NCBI GenBank assembly: GCA_947486185.1
Contig: CANKTH010000011.1
Span: forward strand, 1 to 64,000
Direction: 5' to 3'
Origin: Deltaproteobacteria bacterium
Lineage (GTDB): Bacteria > Myxococcota_A > UBA796 > SXON01
Length of the DNA: 64,000 nucleotides
Shown here: positions 9,001 to 18,603 of the stretch, in pieces
Layout: the number at the start of each line of letters is the position of its first letter
Numbering within the stretch: the first letter of the stretch is position 1
Position numbers and translations under genes: made by a program
The notes under the pieces: model-generated
What the model saw: the letters and a program-made list of their open reading frames with translations, nothing else
The model's database searches: none
What the model was told of the DNA's origin: nothing

Positions 9001-9672
9001 TCAGCGCGCCGGAGGCTGCGAGCCGCTCTCGGCAGAGCGGTTGCTCTTCCGCCACTGGGCGTGGATGTTGAGGAAGTGGAACAGCGCGTGCTCCGTCTTC
9101 TCCACCATCTTCACCGACTGCGTGTTGATGAAGAGGTGTGCGATGATGCAGATCACCGCGATCATCAGTCCGAAAGCCGTGTTGTTCATCGCCTCGGCGA
9201 TACCCTTCGCCAGCGCCGCAGCCTTCTGGTCTGCCTGAACCACCGCCACGGCCTTGAAGGCGCCGATCAGCCCGATGATGGTGCCGATCAGGCCGACGAG
9301 GGTCGCGATGTTCGCGATCGACCAAAGCCAACTTACGCGGGCCTGGACCAACGGCCGGACCTCGAGCATCGCCTCTTCGACGGCGAGCATCGGGCTCTCG
9401 TAGCCGGCGCGCATCAGCTTGAGCAGGTTGCGCGTCGCGCGTGAGAGGGCCGGGGCCGGCACGGTCTGGCAGACCTTTACGGCGGCTTCGAGGTTGCCCG
9501 CCTGGAGGTTCTTGTCGACCTGCTGCACGAAGTTTTTGTCGTTGACCGCGTACCGCATAAAGAGCGAGTACATCCGTTCCCCGATCACGGCAAAGGAGAA
9601 CGCGAGGAAGAGGAGGTTCAACAGCATGAACGGTCCGCCTTCCTGGAAGAACTCTATGACAACATGAAACAT
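9001..9672 (-). CDS. MotA/TolQ/ExbB-family proton channel protein
   Basis: 223 residues with three membrane helices, at about 15-35, 112-135 and 155-180. The segment VSWLWSIANIATLVGLIGTIIGLIGAF is the conserved second helix of TolQ/ExbB, and ALAKGIAEAMNNTAFGLMIAVICI is the third. It forms the stator ring that, with the two following TolR-type proteins, turns proton motive force into movement of a periplasmic partner. The ATG is preceded by GGAGAG 4 bp upstream. It heads the operon ending at 7495. Confidence 0.93.
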   Translation of the reverse strand: MFHVVIEFFQEGGPFMLLNLLFLAFSFAVIGERMYSLFMRYAVNDKNFVQQVDKNLQAGNLEAAVKVCQTVPAPALSRATRNLLKLMRAGYESPMLAVEEAMLEVRPLVQARVSWLWSIANIATLVGLIGTIIGLIGAFKAVAVVQADQKAAALAKGIAEAMNNTAFGLMIAVICIIAHLFINTQSVKMVEKTEHALFHFLNIHAQWRKSNRSAESGSQPPAR

Positions 9673-9998
9673 GAACTCTCCACCCGAGCGCAGTTAGCCC
9701 GGGAGTCTAACAAGGTGTGGGTGACACGTGGGAGGGAACTTGCTCCGACGGTCATCGATTGTCGTCTCCGGGGTACATGCAGCTCGCGGTCCGACGTGAG
9801 GGGAACACGCGGAGCATAGCATGTTGGCGCGAGCGGGCTGTTGGTTCGCAACACGTCTCTTGCGGGACCGGTAGGAGGCTGTCGAGGATTCTCGTGCTTT
9901 TGGCAACGGCTTTCCGACTGTCAAGGGACTGTGATGCGGCGGGAAGGACGTGGAGGCGCCGGTGGGTGCGCGCGCGGCTGGCACCCGAACTGCGGGAT
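9673..9998. other. 326-bp intergenic region between rimO and the TolQ-type gene
   Basis: No coding potential that I trust. Both neighbours are on the minus strand, so this should hold the end of the ftsK-lolA-rimO transcript and the promoter of the motor operon. A TATGCT hexamer occurs on the minus strand, but no -35 element stands at proper spacing, so I do not call a promoter. Confidence 0.5.
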
Positions 9999-11366
9999 TC
10001 AGGACGTGGCGCCGAGGTCGGCTACGAGGTCGTAGGCGGACGCCTTGGTGATCTTGGCATTCACGAACTGGCCGGCCCTTACCCCCGCTGGGGCGGAGAG
10101 CAGGTATACCTGCCCGTCGACGTCTGGCGCCTGCGTGGCCATCCGGCCCCGCAGGATCCACTCGCTCTCATCGCTCACGCCATCTACGAGCACCTCGACC
10201 GGCACCCCGACCAACTGCTTGAGGCGCTCGCGGCTGACACGCTTCTGGATCGAGAGGATATCTTGTTGCCGGGCCTGTTTGACCGCGTCGGGGAGCTGGC
10301 CGTCGAGCTCTGCCGCGGCCGTGCCGTCTTCCTGAAAATAGGTGAAGACCCCGAGGTGATCAAACCGTTGGGCCTGCACAAAGTCGCGGAGCTGCTCGTA
10401 GTCGGCGTCCGTCTCGCCGGGGAAGCCGACGATGAAGGTGGTGCGGAGGGCGACGTTGGGCACAGCGGCGCGAATCCGCTCGATCACGCGGGCCTGCCCG
10501 TCCGGAGTGACGCCGCGTCGCATCGCCCGGAGCATCCGCGGGCTCGCGTGCTGGAGCGGCATGTCCACGTACGGCACAACCTTCTCTTCTTCGGCGATCG
10601 CCCGCAAGACGGCATCTGGAATACCGTGCGGGTACAGATAGTGAAGTCGAATCCAACGGATTCCGTCGACCCGCGCCAGTGCCCGCAACAACGGCCCAAG
10701 CCCACTCCCGTCGTGCAGGTCGCGGCCGTAGACGGTCGAATCTTGGGACACGAGGTTGAGCTCGACGACGCCTTGTTCGGCGAGCCGACGTGCCTCGTTG
10801 ACCAGTGAGGGGATGGTGCGGGAGCGCATGACCCCGCGGAGCTTGGGGATGATACAGAAGGCGCAACGCCGATCACAGCCCTCCGAGATCTTCAGGTACG
10901 CCGAGTGGGGCGCCCACGAGTTGACCCGGGGGACGACGTCGTCGGCGAGGTAGAGCGGTGTGTCGATATAGGAGCGTGCCACGCCGTCCTCGCGGCCGAG
11001 GAGCACGGCGTCGATCCTATGGTATTCGCCTGTGCCCAAGAAGTGGTCCACCTCCGGGAGCTCCCCTTCTAGCGCGCGCCCGTAACGCTGGACCATGCAG
11101 CCGGTGACGACCAGCTTTCGGCAGCTCCCGTCGGATTTGTACCGAGACATCCGCAGTACGGTGTCCACGGACTCTTCCGTTGCCGACTGGATGAACGAGC
11201 AGGTGTTGACCACGATCACATCGGCATGTTCGGGGTCATCCACCAGTTCGAATGGGCCCGACTGGAGCTTGCCCACCATGACCTCGGAGTCGACCCGATT
11301 CTTGGGGCACCCAAGGCTGATGAGGTGGACCCTCCTGCCAGGCTCGGGTTCGGTTGCTTCCACCAT
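9999..11366 (-). CDS. rimO: Ribosomal protein S12 methylthiotransferase RimO
   Basis: Radical-SAM enzyme that adds a methylthio group to the conserved Asp of ribosomal protein S12. 455 residues, normal for the family. The N-terminal UPF0004 domain has the RimO-diagnostic SLGCPKNRVDSE, then NTCSFI and GCMVQRYG, giving the three auxiliary-cluster cysteines. The radical-SAM cluster motif is CDRRCAFC, within SEGCDRRCAFCIIPKLRG. VPYVDMPLQHAS and TFIVGFPGETDADY are family signatures. The last 65 residues are the TRAM domain. It follows lolA by 4 bp and is probably the last gene of the ftsK-lolA-rimO transcript. Confidence 0.96.
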   Translation of the reverse strand: MVEATEPEPGRRVHLISLGCPKNRVDSEVMVGKLQSGPFELVDDPEHADVIVVNTCSFIQSATEESVDTVLRMSRYKSDGSCRKLVVTGCMVQRYGRALEGELPEVDHFLGTGEYHRIDAVLLGREDGVARSYIDTPLYLADDVVPRVNSWAPHSAYLKISEGCDRRCAFCIIPKLRGVMRSRTIPSLVNEARRLAEQGVVELNLVSQDSTVYGRDLHDGSGLGPLLRALARVDGIRWIRLHYLYPHGIPDAVLRAIAEEEKVVPYVDMPLQHASPRMLRAMRRGVTPDGQARVIERIRAAVPNVALRTTFIVGFPGETDADYEQLRDFVQAQRFDHLGVFTYFQEDGTAAAELDGQLPDAVKQARQQDILSIQKRVSRERLKQLVGVPVEVLVDGVSDESEWILRGRMATQAPDVDGQVYLLSAPAGVRAGQFVNAKITKASAYDLVADLGATS

Positions 11367-11370
11367 CGGC

Positions 11371-12081
11371 CTAGGGCCCCCCGGCCTTCACGACCTGCGA
11401 GCCGGGCGGCGCGACGAAGGTGAACTCGGAGTCGGCGACGTCAGAATTGAGCCTGACACTGCTGAAGTGCAGCTCGGTGACGTTGTTCATGCTGTCCGTG
11501 AGCACGAGGTCCTGGAGCAGGAACTTCTGTTTGCTGAGGGTGAGCTGCAGGGACTTGAAAGCGCTGGGCTGGCGCGCGACCAGGTCCAGCACGTAGTCCG
11601 GGCGGGGCCCCTTCTCCTCGGGGAGGAGCGTGACGATGAACATCTCGTCGAGCCGAGAAAGGTCGTCGAGCAGCACGCCCATACCGCCGCCGCCACCGAG
11701 GTCGGGTTGCTCAATCACCTGCTTGATCTCGGGGTTGTAGATCCAGAGTGTCTGGCCATCAGTCACAAAAAGACTGGGTTTGGGGTGCGTGAACTCGAAG
11801 CGCATCTTCCTCGGGCGCTTGAGCGAGAGCTTACCCCGCTGTTTGTCTTCGGCCTTGGTGATGGCGTCGCGGCGCACCTGCGTGAAGTCCGCCCGGATGC
11901 TCTGGACGTCCTTGTAGGCCGCCTTCACGCCGGCCACCACGTCGGCCGCCGCTACCGTCTCAGCCGCGGCGACGCCCGGCGGGTCGAACGACGCCGCCAC
12001 GATCCCGACGCACCCCACCATCAACGAGGTTCGGAGCACCCACACCGCGAGTCGAGCCCCCGCCGTCCCTGACGTCCTCAA
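11371..12081 (-). CDS. lolA: Outer-membrane lipoprotein carrier LolA
   Basis: Periplasmic chaperone that carries lipoproteins from the LolCDE complex to the outer membrane. 236 residues. A signal peptide of roughly 40 residues ends near AAAETVAAADVV. SIRADFTQVRRDAI, GKLSLKRPRKMRFEF and LFVTDGQTLWIYNPEIKQV match the LolA fold. A glycine run (GGGGG, around residue 130) lies in a surface loop. The gene is directly downstream of ftsK, the same ftsK-lolA order found in gammaproteobacteria. Confidence 0.92.
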   Translation of the reverse strand: MRTSGTAGARLAVWVLRTSLMVGCVGIVAASFDPPGVAAAETVAAADVVAGVKAAYKDVQSIRADFTQVRRDAITKAEDKQRGKLSLKRPRKMRFEFTHPKPSLFVTDGQTLWIYNPEIKQVIEQPDLGGGGGMGVLLDDLSRLDEMFIVTLLPEEKGPRPDYVLDLVARQPSAFKSLQLTLSKQKFLLQDLVLTDSMNNVTELHFSSVRLNSDVADSEFTFVAPPGSQVVKAGGP

Positions 12082-12181
12082 GACCTACTCCGTGACGATG
12101 GCGCGTCTATACCAGAACCGCCTTCATGGCAACTCCGACGCCGCCGGTACAACCCGCGATCCTCGGGGCCGATTCCAGGGG

Positions 12182-15100
12182 TCAGGCGTTGCGGCCGACC
12201 AGGACCTCACGCGGCTTGACCCCATCCGCCGGACCGACCACACCTTCGCGCTGCATCAGCTCCATCAGGCGCGCGGCGCGGTTGTAGCCGATCTTCAGCC
12301 GCCGCTGGATCATCGAGGTGCTGATCCGGCCGAGCTCAATTGCGATGGAAACGGCGAGATCGTAGGTCTCGTCCATCTCCGAGTCGTCGGACTCCGCGGC
12401 CTCGCCGTCGTCGCCCTCTGCCTCGATCGGCGGGCCATACTCAGGGGGACCCTGCGCCTTGAGGAACTCCGCGACGCGGCGCACCTCTTCGTCCGCGAGA
12501 AAAGGCGCGTGGATCCGTGTCAGGCCGGAGACACCGGGAGGCAGGAAGAGCAGGTCTCCTTTGCCTAGCAGCGACTCTGCCCCGTTCTGGTCGAGGATCG
12601 TGCGGCCGTCGGTCTTGGACCGGACCTGGTAGGCCAGACGAGAGGGCATGTTGGCCTTGATCAAGCCGGTGATGACGTCAACCGAGGGCCGCTGCGTGGC
12701 CACGATCAGGTGGATCCCCGCGGCGCGCGCCTTCTGCGCGATCCGCACGATGGACTCCTCCACATCCTTGGAGGCGACCATCATCAGGTCGGCGAGTTCG
12801 TCGATGACAACGACGATATAGGGCAGCTTCTTGGGAGTCGGAAGCTCGTCACCCTCCATCCAGTCTCTCGGCGCGTAGACTCGCGCGCGCTCCGGCGTCC
12901 ACGCCTTCAGCTCCTGGGTGACCTTCTGGTTGTAGCCCTCGATGTTTCGCGTCTGCCAGCGGGCGAGCAGCCGATACCGGTCGTCCATCTCTTTGCAGGC
13001 CCACTTCAGCACTGCCGACGCGAGCTTGGGCTCGGTGACGACGGGGTGGAGCAGGTGGGGGATGTCCTGGTAGAGTTCGAACTCAAGCATCTTCGGATCG
13101 ACCAGGATCAGTCGGAGCTCTTCGGGTGTGCGTGTGTAGAGGAGGGAACAGAGCATCACGTTGATGCCCACGCTTTTGCCCGACCCTGTGGTGCCTCCCA
13201 CCAAGAGGTGAGGCATCTTGGCCAGGTCGCTGACGTAGGGGCGGCCTTCGGTGTCCTTTCCGAGGATTACCGGGAGGATGTAGGAAGCGCTTCGGAACTC
13301 CCCGGCGCCGAATACGTCCCGAGCCCAGACGATCTGCCGTTGCCGGTTGGGGATCTCGATGCCGACCACGCCCCGGCCCGGGATGGGGGCCACGATCCGG
13401 ACCGAGAGCGCTTCGAGCGCCATCGCGAGGTCGTCGGAGAGCGACGAGATCCGTGAGAGTTTGACGCCCGGTGCAGGTTCATACTCGAACATCGTGATCA
13501 CCGGGCCCGGCCGGATCGCCACCACCTTGCCGTCGACGCTGTAGGTGCGGAGCTTCGCGGTCACCCGGCGGGCGAGATCCTGGAGGTAGCCCTCGTCGTG
13601 ACCGGCCACAATGGCGGGATGTTCGTCCATCAAGGACAAGGGAGGGAGCTGGAAGGCGTCGGCCTCACGCACCGCGAGGCCGTCGTCGTTCACGCCGCCG
13701 CTCTGCAGGTTGCCCGGGAGCACGGCCGCGCCTCGGGCCCGACGGCCTTTTACGGAAGGAGGTGGCGGAGAATCGTCCGGCAGGGGGATGATCTCGCGGG
13801 GCCGAGCGTCCGCGGCGGGTGGTGGCGCGTGCCGCTCGGGCGCCGGGTAGTCGAGGTCGTCCCCTTCGTCCGCCGGCGGCGCTGGGCGTGGGGGCGAAAC
13901 CTGGGCCGACGCCGGGGCGGGCCGGTGGGACACGGGCGAAGAAATGGAGACTTCGTCCTCATCTTCATCAGAGTCGAGGGGCGTCGGAGCTGGGGCCCGC
14001 GGCGGCACGCGCTCGGCGGGGCGCGTCGCCGGACGAGCTGAGGCGACGGCTTCGGGGTCGGTCAGCTCTTCGATCTCCATTGGGCGATAGAGCTCGGACT
14101 CGGGCTCAGGCTGCGGCTTCGGCTCGGGCTCCTTCCACAAACACGCCGCGATCGCGGGTCCCCCGCGGAGGCGCGCGTCAGGCGGACGGCCCAGGTCTGG
14201 CAGGGTGGCGCGCGCCGAGCGAGCGGCCGTGCCAGGGTCACGGACCGCGTTACCGGCCCGGCCGAGGGTCTGCGTCGGTTCGTATTCCACTTCGACGAGG
14301 CTCCTCGCCGAGACCTGAGTAGGGCTGTCCAAATCGTTGGACGGTGGGGGCGCAGGGCGCGCGGACCACACGCCCTGCTGCGCCGCAGGCAGGGACTTCA
14401 GGATTGCGGCCGGAATCTCGGGGACTCGATGGCTAGGAGGCCCTCTCCTGGCCGGAGCGTCGTTCGTGATGGCCGGGAGCTCTCGCGAGGCGTTGTTGTC
14501 GCGGCTACGGCTCGGCGCGCCGGCGAGGGGAGGCTCGGCCTCTTCTTGGCCTTCATCATTCTCTTCCGCGCCTTCGTCTTCGTCCTCGGTTTCGAGGGCG
14601 CTTCGTGTCCACACCACCGCAGCCCCGGCCCGGCCCAGATGCGCGGACGCACGCGCTACGCCCACGCCGGCCGCGCCGATCCGCCGGAGGGTACGAGGCC
14701 CATCCTGCTCCACGCGCCGCACCACACCCGCCGCCCACGGTTGCCAGTCGAGCCGGAAAAGCACGGTGACCGCCGAGACCAGCACCGCGCCTACTGCGAG
14801 GCTGGCGCCGGCCCCACCGACCTGGGAGCGTAAGGCGGTCGCGACGGCGAGGCCCAAGAGCCCGCCCGCGCGGAAGGGGTCGGGGTGGCCCCCCAGCGCC
14901 AGCTCCAGCCCGGCGGCCGTCGCGACGAGCGCGGCGGAGGCCGCGACGAAGGCCAGGACACCGCCGAGAGTGCGCCCTGCCAGCTTGAGCCCGAAGGCAA
15001 CCCCGAGGAGCACCACGCCCCAAGCGAGATATCCCGCGCCTTGAAACATCAGATCGGCGACGGCTGCTCCTACGCGGCCCGCTGGGTTGTGCACAACCGA

Positions 15101-15355
15101 GCCGGTCACGAAGAAGGAGGGATCCTCGGCGTCGTAGCCCCAGAGCGCAATCGCGGCGAACACGGAGCCCGCGATGCCTCCGAGGTATGCCAACTGGGAG
15201 AGCGCGACGGGTGGGCCCGCCGATTCGGGCGCTGCGCGCTGTTTCCGGGGGGCTGTCGTTCGCCGCGCGGCGAGCGCGGGCCGCTCGACTGGAACAAGGG
15301 CGGTTTCACCACCTTCGGGCTCAGGGGGAGAGGGTGCCTTACGGACACGCGCCAC
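12182..15355 (-). CDS. ftsK: DNA translocase FtsK
   Basis: Septal DNA pump that clears chromosome ends and activates dimer resolution at division. 1057 residues. Several membrane helices lie in the first 215 residues. A long Pro/Glu/Arg/Ser-rich linker follows to about residue 560, then the RecA-like motor with Walker A GGTTGSGKS near residue 720 and Walker B VVVIDELADLMM near 850. The C-terminal gamma winged helix (about 995-1057, ISTSMIQRRLKIGYNRAARLME) reads KOPS. The GTG start has GGAG 5 bp upstream. A lolA gene follows after 100 bp. Confidence 0.96.
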   Translation of the reverse strand: MARVRKAPSPPEPEGGETALVPVERPALAARRTTAPRKQRAAPESAGPPVALSQLAYLGGIAGSVFAAIALWGYDAEDPSFFVTGSVVHNPAGRVGAAVADLMFQGAGYLAWGVVLLGVAFGLKLAGRTLGGVLAFVAASAALVATAAGLELALGGHPDPFRAGGLLGLAVATALRSQVGGAGASLAVGAVLVSAVTVLFRLDWQPWAAGVVRRVEQDGPRTLRRIGAAGVGVARASAHLGRAGAAVVWTRSALETEDEDEGAEENDEGQEEAEPPLAGAPSRSRDNNASRELPAITNDAPARRGPPSHRVPEIPAAILKSLPAAQQGVWSARPAPPPSNDLDSPTQVSARSLVEVEYEPTQTLGRAGNAVRDPGTAARSARATLPDLGRPPDARLRGGPAIAACLWKEPEPKPQPEPESELYRPMEIEELTDPEAVASARPATRPAERVPPRAPAPTPLDSDEDEDEVSISSPVSHRPAPASAQVSPPRPAPPADEGDDLDYPAPERHAPPPAADARPREIIPLPDDSPPPPSVKGRRARGAAVLPGNLQSGGVNDDGLAVREADAFQLPPLSLMDEHPAIVAGHDEGYLQDLARRVTAKLRTYSVDGKVVAIRPGPVITMFEYEPAPGVKLSRISSLSDDLAMALEALSVRIVAPIPGRGVVGIEIPNRQRQIVWARDVFGAGEFRSASYILPVILGKDTEGRPYVSDLAKMPHLLVGGTTGSGKSVGINVMLCSLLYTRTPEELRLILVDPKMLEFELYQDIPHLLHPVVTEPKLASAVLKWACKEMDDRYRLLARWQTRNIEGYNQKVTQELKAWTPERARVYAPRDWMEGDELPTPKKLPYIVVVIDELADLMMVASKDVEESIVRIAQKARAAGIHLIVATQRPSVDVITGLIKANMPSRLAYQVRSKTDGRTILDQNGAESLLGKGDLLFLPPGVSGLTRIHAPFLADEEVRRVAEFLKAQGPPEYGPPIEAEGDDGEAAESDDSEMDETYDLAVSIAIELGRISTSMIQRRLKIGYNRAARLMELMQREGVVGPADGVKPREVLVGRNA

Positions 15356-15676
15356 GGGTGCTCCAGGAAGATCGGGGTCAGTGGGGTCGGCGCGGAGGCC
15401 CGACGCCCGCCCTGGCGCGGCCAGGGGCCTTCATAGTTGAGGTGATGGTAGCGCCTTAGGGTTGACGCGTCACCCAATTCACGCGGAATTTCCCTTCCGG
15501 GAAGTATTATCGGTCGAACGGATGCGGATGGTGACGCAAGCCCCGGGGCGCGCACCCCGCTCGAGGGTGGGCGGCACCCCGTCCCGGGTTCGCCTCGGTT
15601 CGGCCGTCTCCGCACGCCCCCGCTCGCGCGGCGCTATGGTTCAACCTGTAGAACGCCCGACACCGCCCTCACCCTC
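15356..15676. other. 321-bp intergenic region upstream of ftsK
   Basis: No gene seen. It should contain the ftsK promoter on the minus strand and the end of the polysaccharide-export transcript. A perfect 10-bp palindrome, TGACGCGTCA, lies at 15463-15472, inside a larger GGG...CCC frame, 108 bp upstream of the ftsK start. It could be an operator, but palindromes of this size also occur by chance in GC-rich DNA. Confidence 0.35.
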
Positions 15677-16468
15677 TCAGATGGGTGACTCCGGGATCAC
15701 GATCGTGTCGCTCGGTCGAAGCGAGATGTCCGCCTGTTGGCCGCCGATGATCTGGCGCAGGTTGATCTTCAACTTCTCCTCACCGCGCATGATGTACGCG
15801 CCGCTGAGCCGCGCGGAGTCCAGGGGCCCGCCGGCGATGATCACCGCCTGCCGCACCGTCAGCCCGTCATTGTAGGGCACGGCGCCGGGTTTCTGGACTT
15901 CTCCCTGAACATATACGCGCTCCACTGGCGGCACGTAGACCTGGTCTCCTGCGACGACCTCGATGTCGGCGCCCGCGTCGCCCCGATTGACCCGCTCGAG
16001 GTCGACCCGAGTGTCGGACCAGACCCCCTCGCGCTGCCGACGCACCACGACCACCGGCGACGCTGCGTCGACGAGGCCGCCGGCCATCAGGAGCACCTGG
16101 CTGACCCGGGTGTGGGCGCTCTGGAGCGAGTAGGTAGCCGGGGCGTTGACCCCGCCGCTTACGTCGACCCGTTTGCTGGCGAACTCCTCGACCTTGAGGA
16201 CCACCTGCGGGTTGATCAGGTAACGACCGGCGAGATGTGCGGTGATCGCCTGACCCGCCTGGTCCAACGTCAGGCCTGCCACCGCGAGACTCCCGGCGAG
16301 GGGAACCTCGATCATGCCGTTGGCCGCGACACGCACGGACCGACTCATCTCCTCCTCGCCGATCACTTCGAGCGCGATCACGTCCCCCGCGCCGAGCGGG
16401 TAGGACAACAGGTCGGCCGCGCCGCCCGTTTGAGCCCAGAGTGAGGAGAGGAGCAGCAACCAAAGCAT
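15677..16468 (-). CDS. Polysaccharide export protein (Wza/OPX family, SLBB domains)
   Basis: 263 residues with a short signal peptide (MLWLLLLSSLWAQ). The N-terminal Poly_export domain reads YPLGAGDVIALEVIGEEEMSRSVRV, with VPLAGSLAVAGLTLDQAG. Two SLBB domains follow, visible as VDVSGGVNAPATYSL and VYVQGEVQKPGAVPY with VYVPP and DTIVIPES endings. Proteins of this family form the outer-membrane or periplasmic exit for capsule or exopolysaccharide. There is no lipobox Cys and no long C-terminal amphipathic helix, so it may be a short periplasmic OPX rather than a self-sufficient pore. It follows an outer-membrane barrel gene by 68 bp. Confidence 0.9.
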   Translation of the reverse strand: MLWLLLLSSLWAQTGGAADLLSYPLGAGDVIALEVIGEEEMSRSVRVAANGMIEVPLAGSLAVAGLTLDQAGQAITAHLAGRYLINPQVVLKVEEFASKRVDVSGGVNAPATYSLQSAHTRVSQVLLMAGGLVDAASPVVVVRRQREGVWSDTRVDLERVNRGDAGADIEVVAGDQVYVPPVERVYVQGEVQKPGAVPYNDGLTVRQAVIIAGGPLDSARLSGAYIMRGEEKLKINLRQIIGGQQADISLRPSDTIVIPESPI

Positions 16469-16536
16469 CGACGTGTACCAAACCCTGTCGCGGGGACGAC
16501 GATGCTATAGACGCCCGGGGCGCGGGCGGCCATCCC

Positions 16537-17955
16537 CTAATAGGAGAAGGTAACGCCAAGGTTGGCGGAAAAGTCGTCGTATTGGATCGAGTGGAAGGCG
16601 CCCAGGCACGCGTCCCCGCTGCTGACGCCGAAGAAGGGGCCGGCGCACGCCCGTTGAGACCAGGCACCGCCGCCAGTGACGGCGAGGAATTTAAGAACGT
16701 CGTAGGTCAGCTGCAGCCGCGCCTTTGGCGTCTCGTCGTTCCGCGTGACCTCACCCACGTAGGCGTCGTGTCGGTAGCTCGCCTCGAGTGTGGTGGTGAG
16801 CTTCTGAATGAAGCGACCCTCGTAGCGGACGAAGCCGAAGTTGTAAGCCGAGTAGTTGGTGAAGGTCGCGTCTTGGAAGTCCTTCAGGTAACCCAGCGTC
16901 AGGGTGTGACCCCGAAGGGGCGTGTAGACCACCTGGGCGCTGACGAGCAGACCCTCACCGAAACTGGTGAGGTCGGTCTCGTAGCCGCCGCCCGCGTCGT
17001 TCGCCGCGTTCGAACCTACGAGAGAGGCTTCGTCGTAGTAGAGCTGCCCATAGCCGAGCTCGGCGCCGACGCCGATCTTCGAGGTGACCTGTCCCCGAAG
17101 CCCCCACCGGGTGCGCCAGCCCGCCGAGTCCGGTTTGGCGATGAACTCACCGACCTGGATCGCGGACGTGTTGACGTCGAGCTCGGCGAGGCCGAGCGAC
17201 TCGATCACGTTCCGGTCCCAACGGGTCCAGACGCCGCTCACGGCGCCCACGAACGCGGTTTTCGGCAAAAAACGCCAGGTTGCGTACATCGACGGACCGT
17301 AGGCGATCCTGTCGTTGTAGTTCTCGTTGGTCGTGCTGTTGGCGAGCGCGCCGGGCACATCGTACTGGTCGTAGGCCACCCGCCCGCCGACATCAAGGTC
17401 GAGCGCTGAACCCGGTCGCACCGAGATCAGACCTTCCAAATCGTTGGACGTGTGGACGAAGCTGCCGTCTGCCTCGCTCTTGGCGACCGACGCGGGTGTG
17501 CTGTCGATGCCGGAGGTGTTGGAGACCTTGAACCCGACGAGTCGATCGCGCAGCCCGACCAGCGAGACGCCGAGGCCAAAGTCCGAGAATCGGTCGAGGT
17601 TGGTGATATTGGCGCCGTCGTTGGGCTTGGTGTCGATGAACTTCTTTGCGTAGTAGTCGCCCTGAATGCCCAACTCCAGCCAACGGTTGTCGAGCTCGGC
17701 GAGCAGGGAGGGATGGAGCGTCCAGATCGGCGCGCTCACCACCGTCTCCTCGACTCCTGGCACATCGGGGTCATAGTCGCCGGCCGAAAGATAGACGTTG
17801 GAACGATACTCGATGCCGGTGGTGACCGAAGGGTGGACGGTGACCGGCCCCAGCTTCACCCCGCCGTCGGGATCGGCGGCAATAGCGGGGCGAACGAGGT
17901 ACACGGCCACCCCGCCGATCAAGACCGCTCCGACTCGCATTCGTTCAATGAGCAT
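16537..17955 (-). CDS. Outer-membrane beta-barrel protein, polysaccharide-associated type
   Basis: About 472 residues from the ATG at 17955; a GTG 24 bp further upstream is an alternative start. A hydrophobic signal (VGAVLIGGVAVYLV, ending near AIAA) is followed by GPVTVHPSVTTGIEYRSNVYLS, the start seen in barrel proteins of exopolysaccharide loci. The rest is alternating amphipathic strands with Gly/Asp/Asn turns, and the chain ends FSANLGVTFSY with a C-terminal aromatic, as expected for BAM-assembled barrels. It sits between the Glt-like operon and the Wza-like gene. I infer that it is a channel or scaffold for exported polysaccharide; this is not proven by sequence. Confidence 0.75.
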   Translation of the reverse strand: MLIERMRVGAVLIGGVAVYLVRPAIAADPDGGVKLGPVTVHPSVTTGIEYRSNVYLSAGDYDPDVPGVEETVVSAPIWTLHPSLLAELDNRWLELGIQGDYYAKKFIDTKPNDGANITNLDRFSDFGLGVSLVGLRDRLVGFKVSNTSGIDSTPASVAKSEADGSFVHTSNDLEGLISVRPGSALDLDVGGRVAYDQYDVPGALANSTTNENYNDRIAYGPSMYATWRFLPKTAFVGAVSGVWTRWDRNVIESLGLAELDVNTSAIQVGEFIAKPDSAGWRTRWGLRGQVTSKIGVGAELGYGQLYYDEASLVGSNAANDAGGGYETDLTSFGEGLLVSAQVVYTPLRGHTLTLGYLKDFQDATFTNYSAYNFGFVRYEGRFIQKLTTTLEASYRHDAYVGEVTRNDETPKARLQLTYDVLKFLAVTGGGAWSQRACAGPFFGVSSGDACLGAFHSIQYDDFSANLGVTFSY

Positions 17956-18023
17956 GACGCTGCTTGGACTCCCGCACACCTATGGACACGGCCGGCGCGC
18001 CCAAACGCGCCCGCCTTCCAACG

Positions 18024-18542
18024 TCAATTTGGAGAAGGGTTGGGAGGGTTGCTTTCCTCATCTTCCCATGGATCTTCGATCAGGTCGTCGACATCGACGT
18101 CAAGCACCGGCTCAGACATGGAGGCGACCTGAATCCCTTGGTCCGCTCCGCCGTCGCCGACGCAGGCGTCTGCGTCTGAACGGAAGTCGCGGACCTTACC
18201 CAGCGCTACGGCGATCCGGCGGAACACCGCGTCCGCCTCGGAGCTTCCACCCACCGCCTTGAGCGCTTTGGCGTCTTGCGCAGCGGCGGAGCCGAGGTTC
18301 TCCATGGGCAGGAGCTTGCGGCTGAGGCACTCAGCGACATCCTGCTGCCGCTTGCCCTGGGCCTCCTCGAGGCGTGCCTTGACATGCGTGATGTGACCGT
18401 TGATCTCGGCCAATGCGTCATCCGCGAACTTGGCCTTCTCTTCCGGGGTCCGCGTGCCCGCCTGTTCATACTCGGCCGCGCCGCCGGTCTCGGCGGCAAG
18501 TCCGGTGCCGGACAGCAGTAGGATTGAAAGAAGGGCCACCAT
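18024..18542 (-). CDS. Exported helical protein of unknown function
   Basis: About 172 residues from the ATG at 18542, which has GCGAGG upstream and begins a clear signal peptide (MVALLSILLLSGTGLAAETGG). A longer reading adds 17 residues without export character. The mature part is mostly charged helix (EEKAKFADDALAEINGHITHVKARLEEAQGKRQQDV), then an acidic C-terminus (DVDVDDLIEDPWEDEE). Three cysteines are present. I do not recognise a family. It follows the GltG-like gene by 61 bp and probably belongs to the same transcript. Confidence 0.65.
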   Translation of the reverse strand: MVALLSILLLSGTGLAAETGGAAEYEQAGTRTPEEKAKFADDALAEINGHITHVKARLEEAQGKRQQDVAECLSRKLLPMENLGSAAAQDAKALKAVGGSSEADAVFRRIAVALGKVRDFRSDADACVGDGGADQGIQVASMSEPVLDVDVDDLIEDPWEDEESNPPNPSPN

Positions 18543-18603
18543 GGATACCTCGCCGTGACAGTACTCTACCCCGGCGTGTGGCCGGAGCGCCACTTGCTAA
18601 CGC

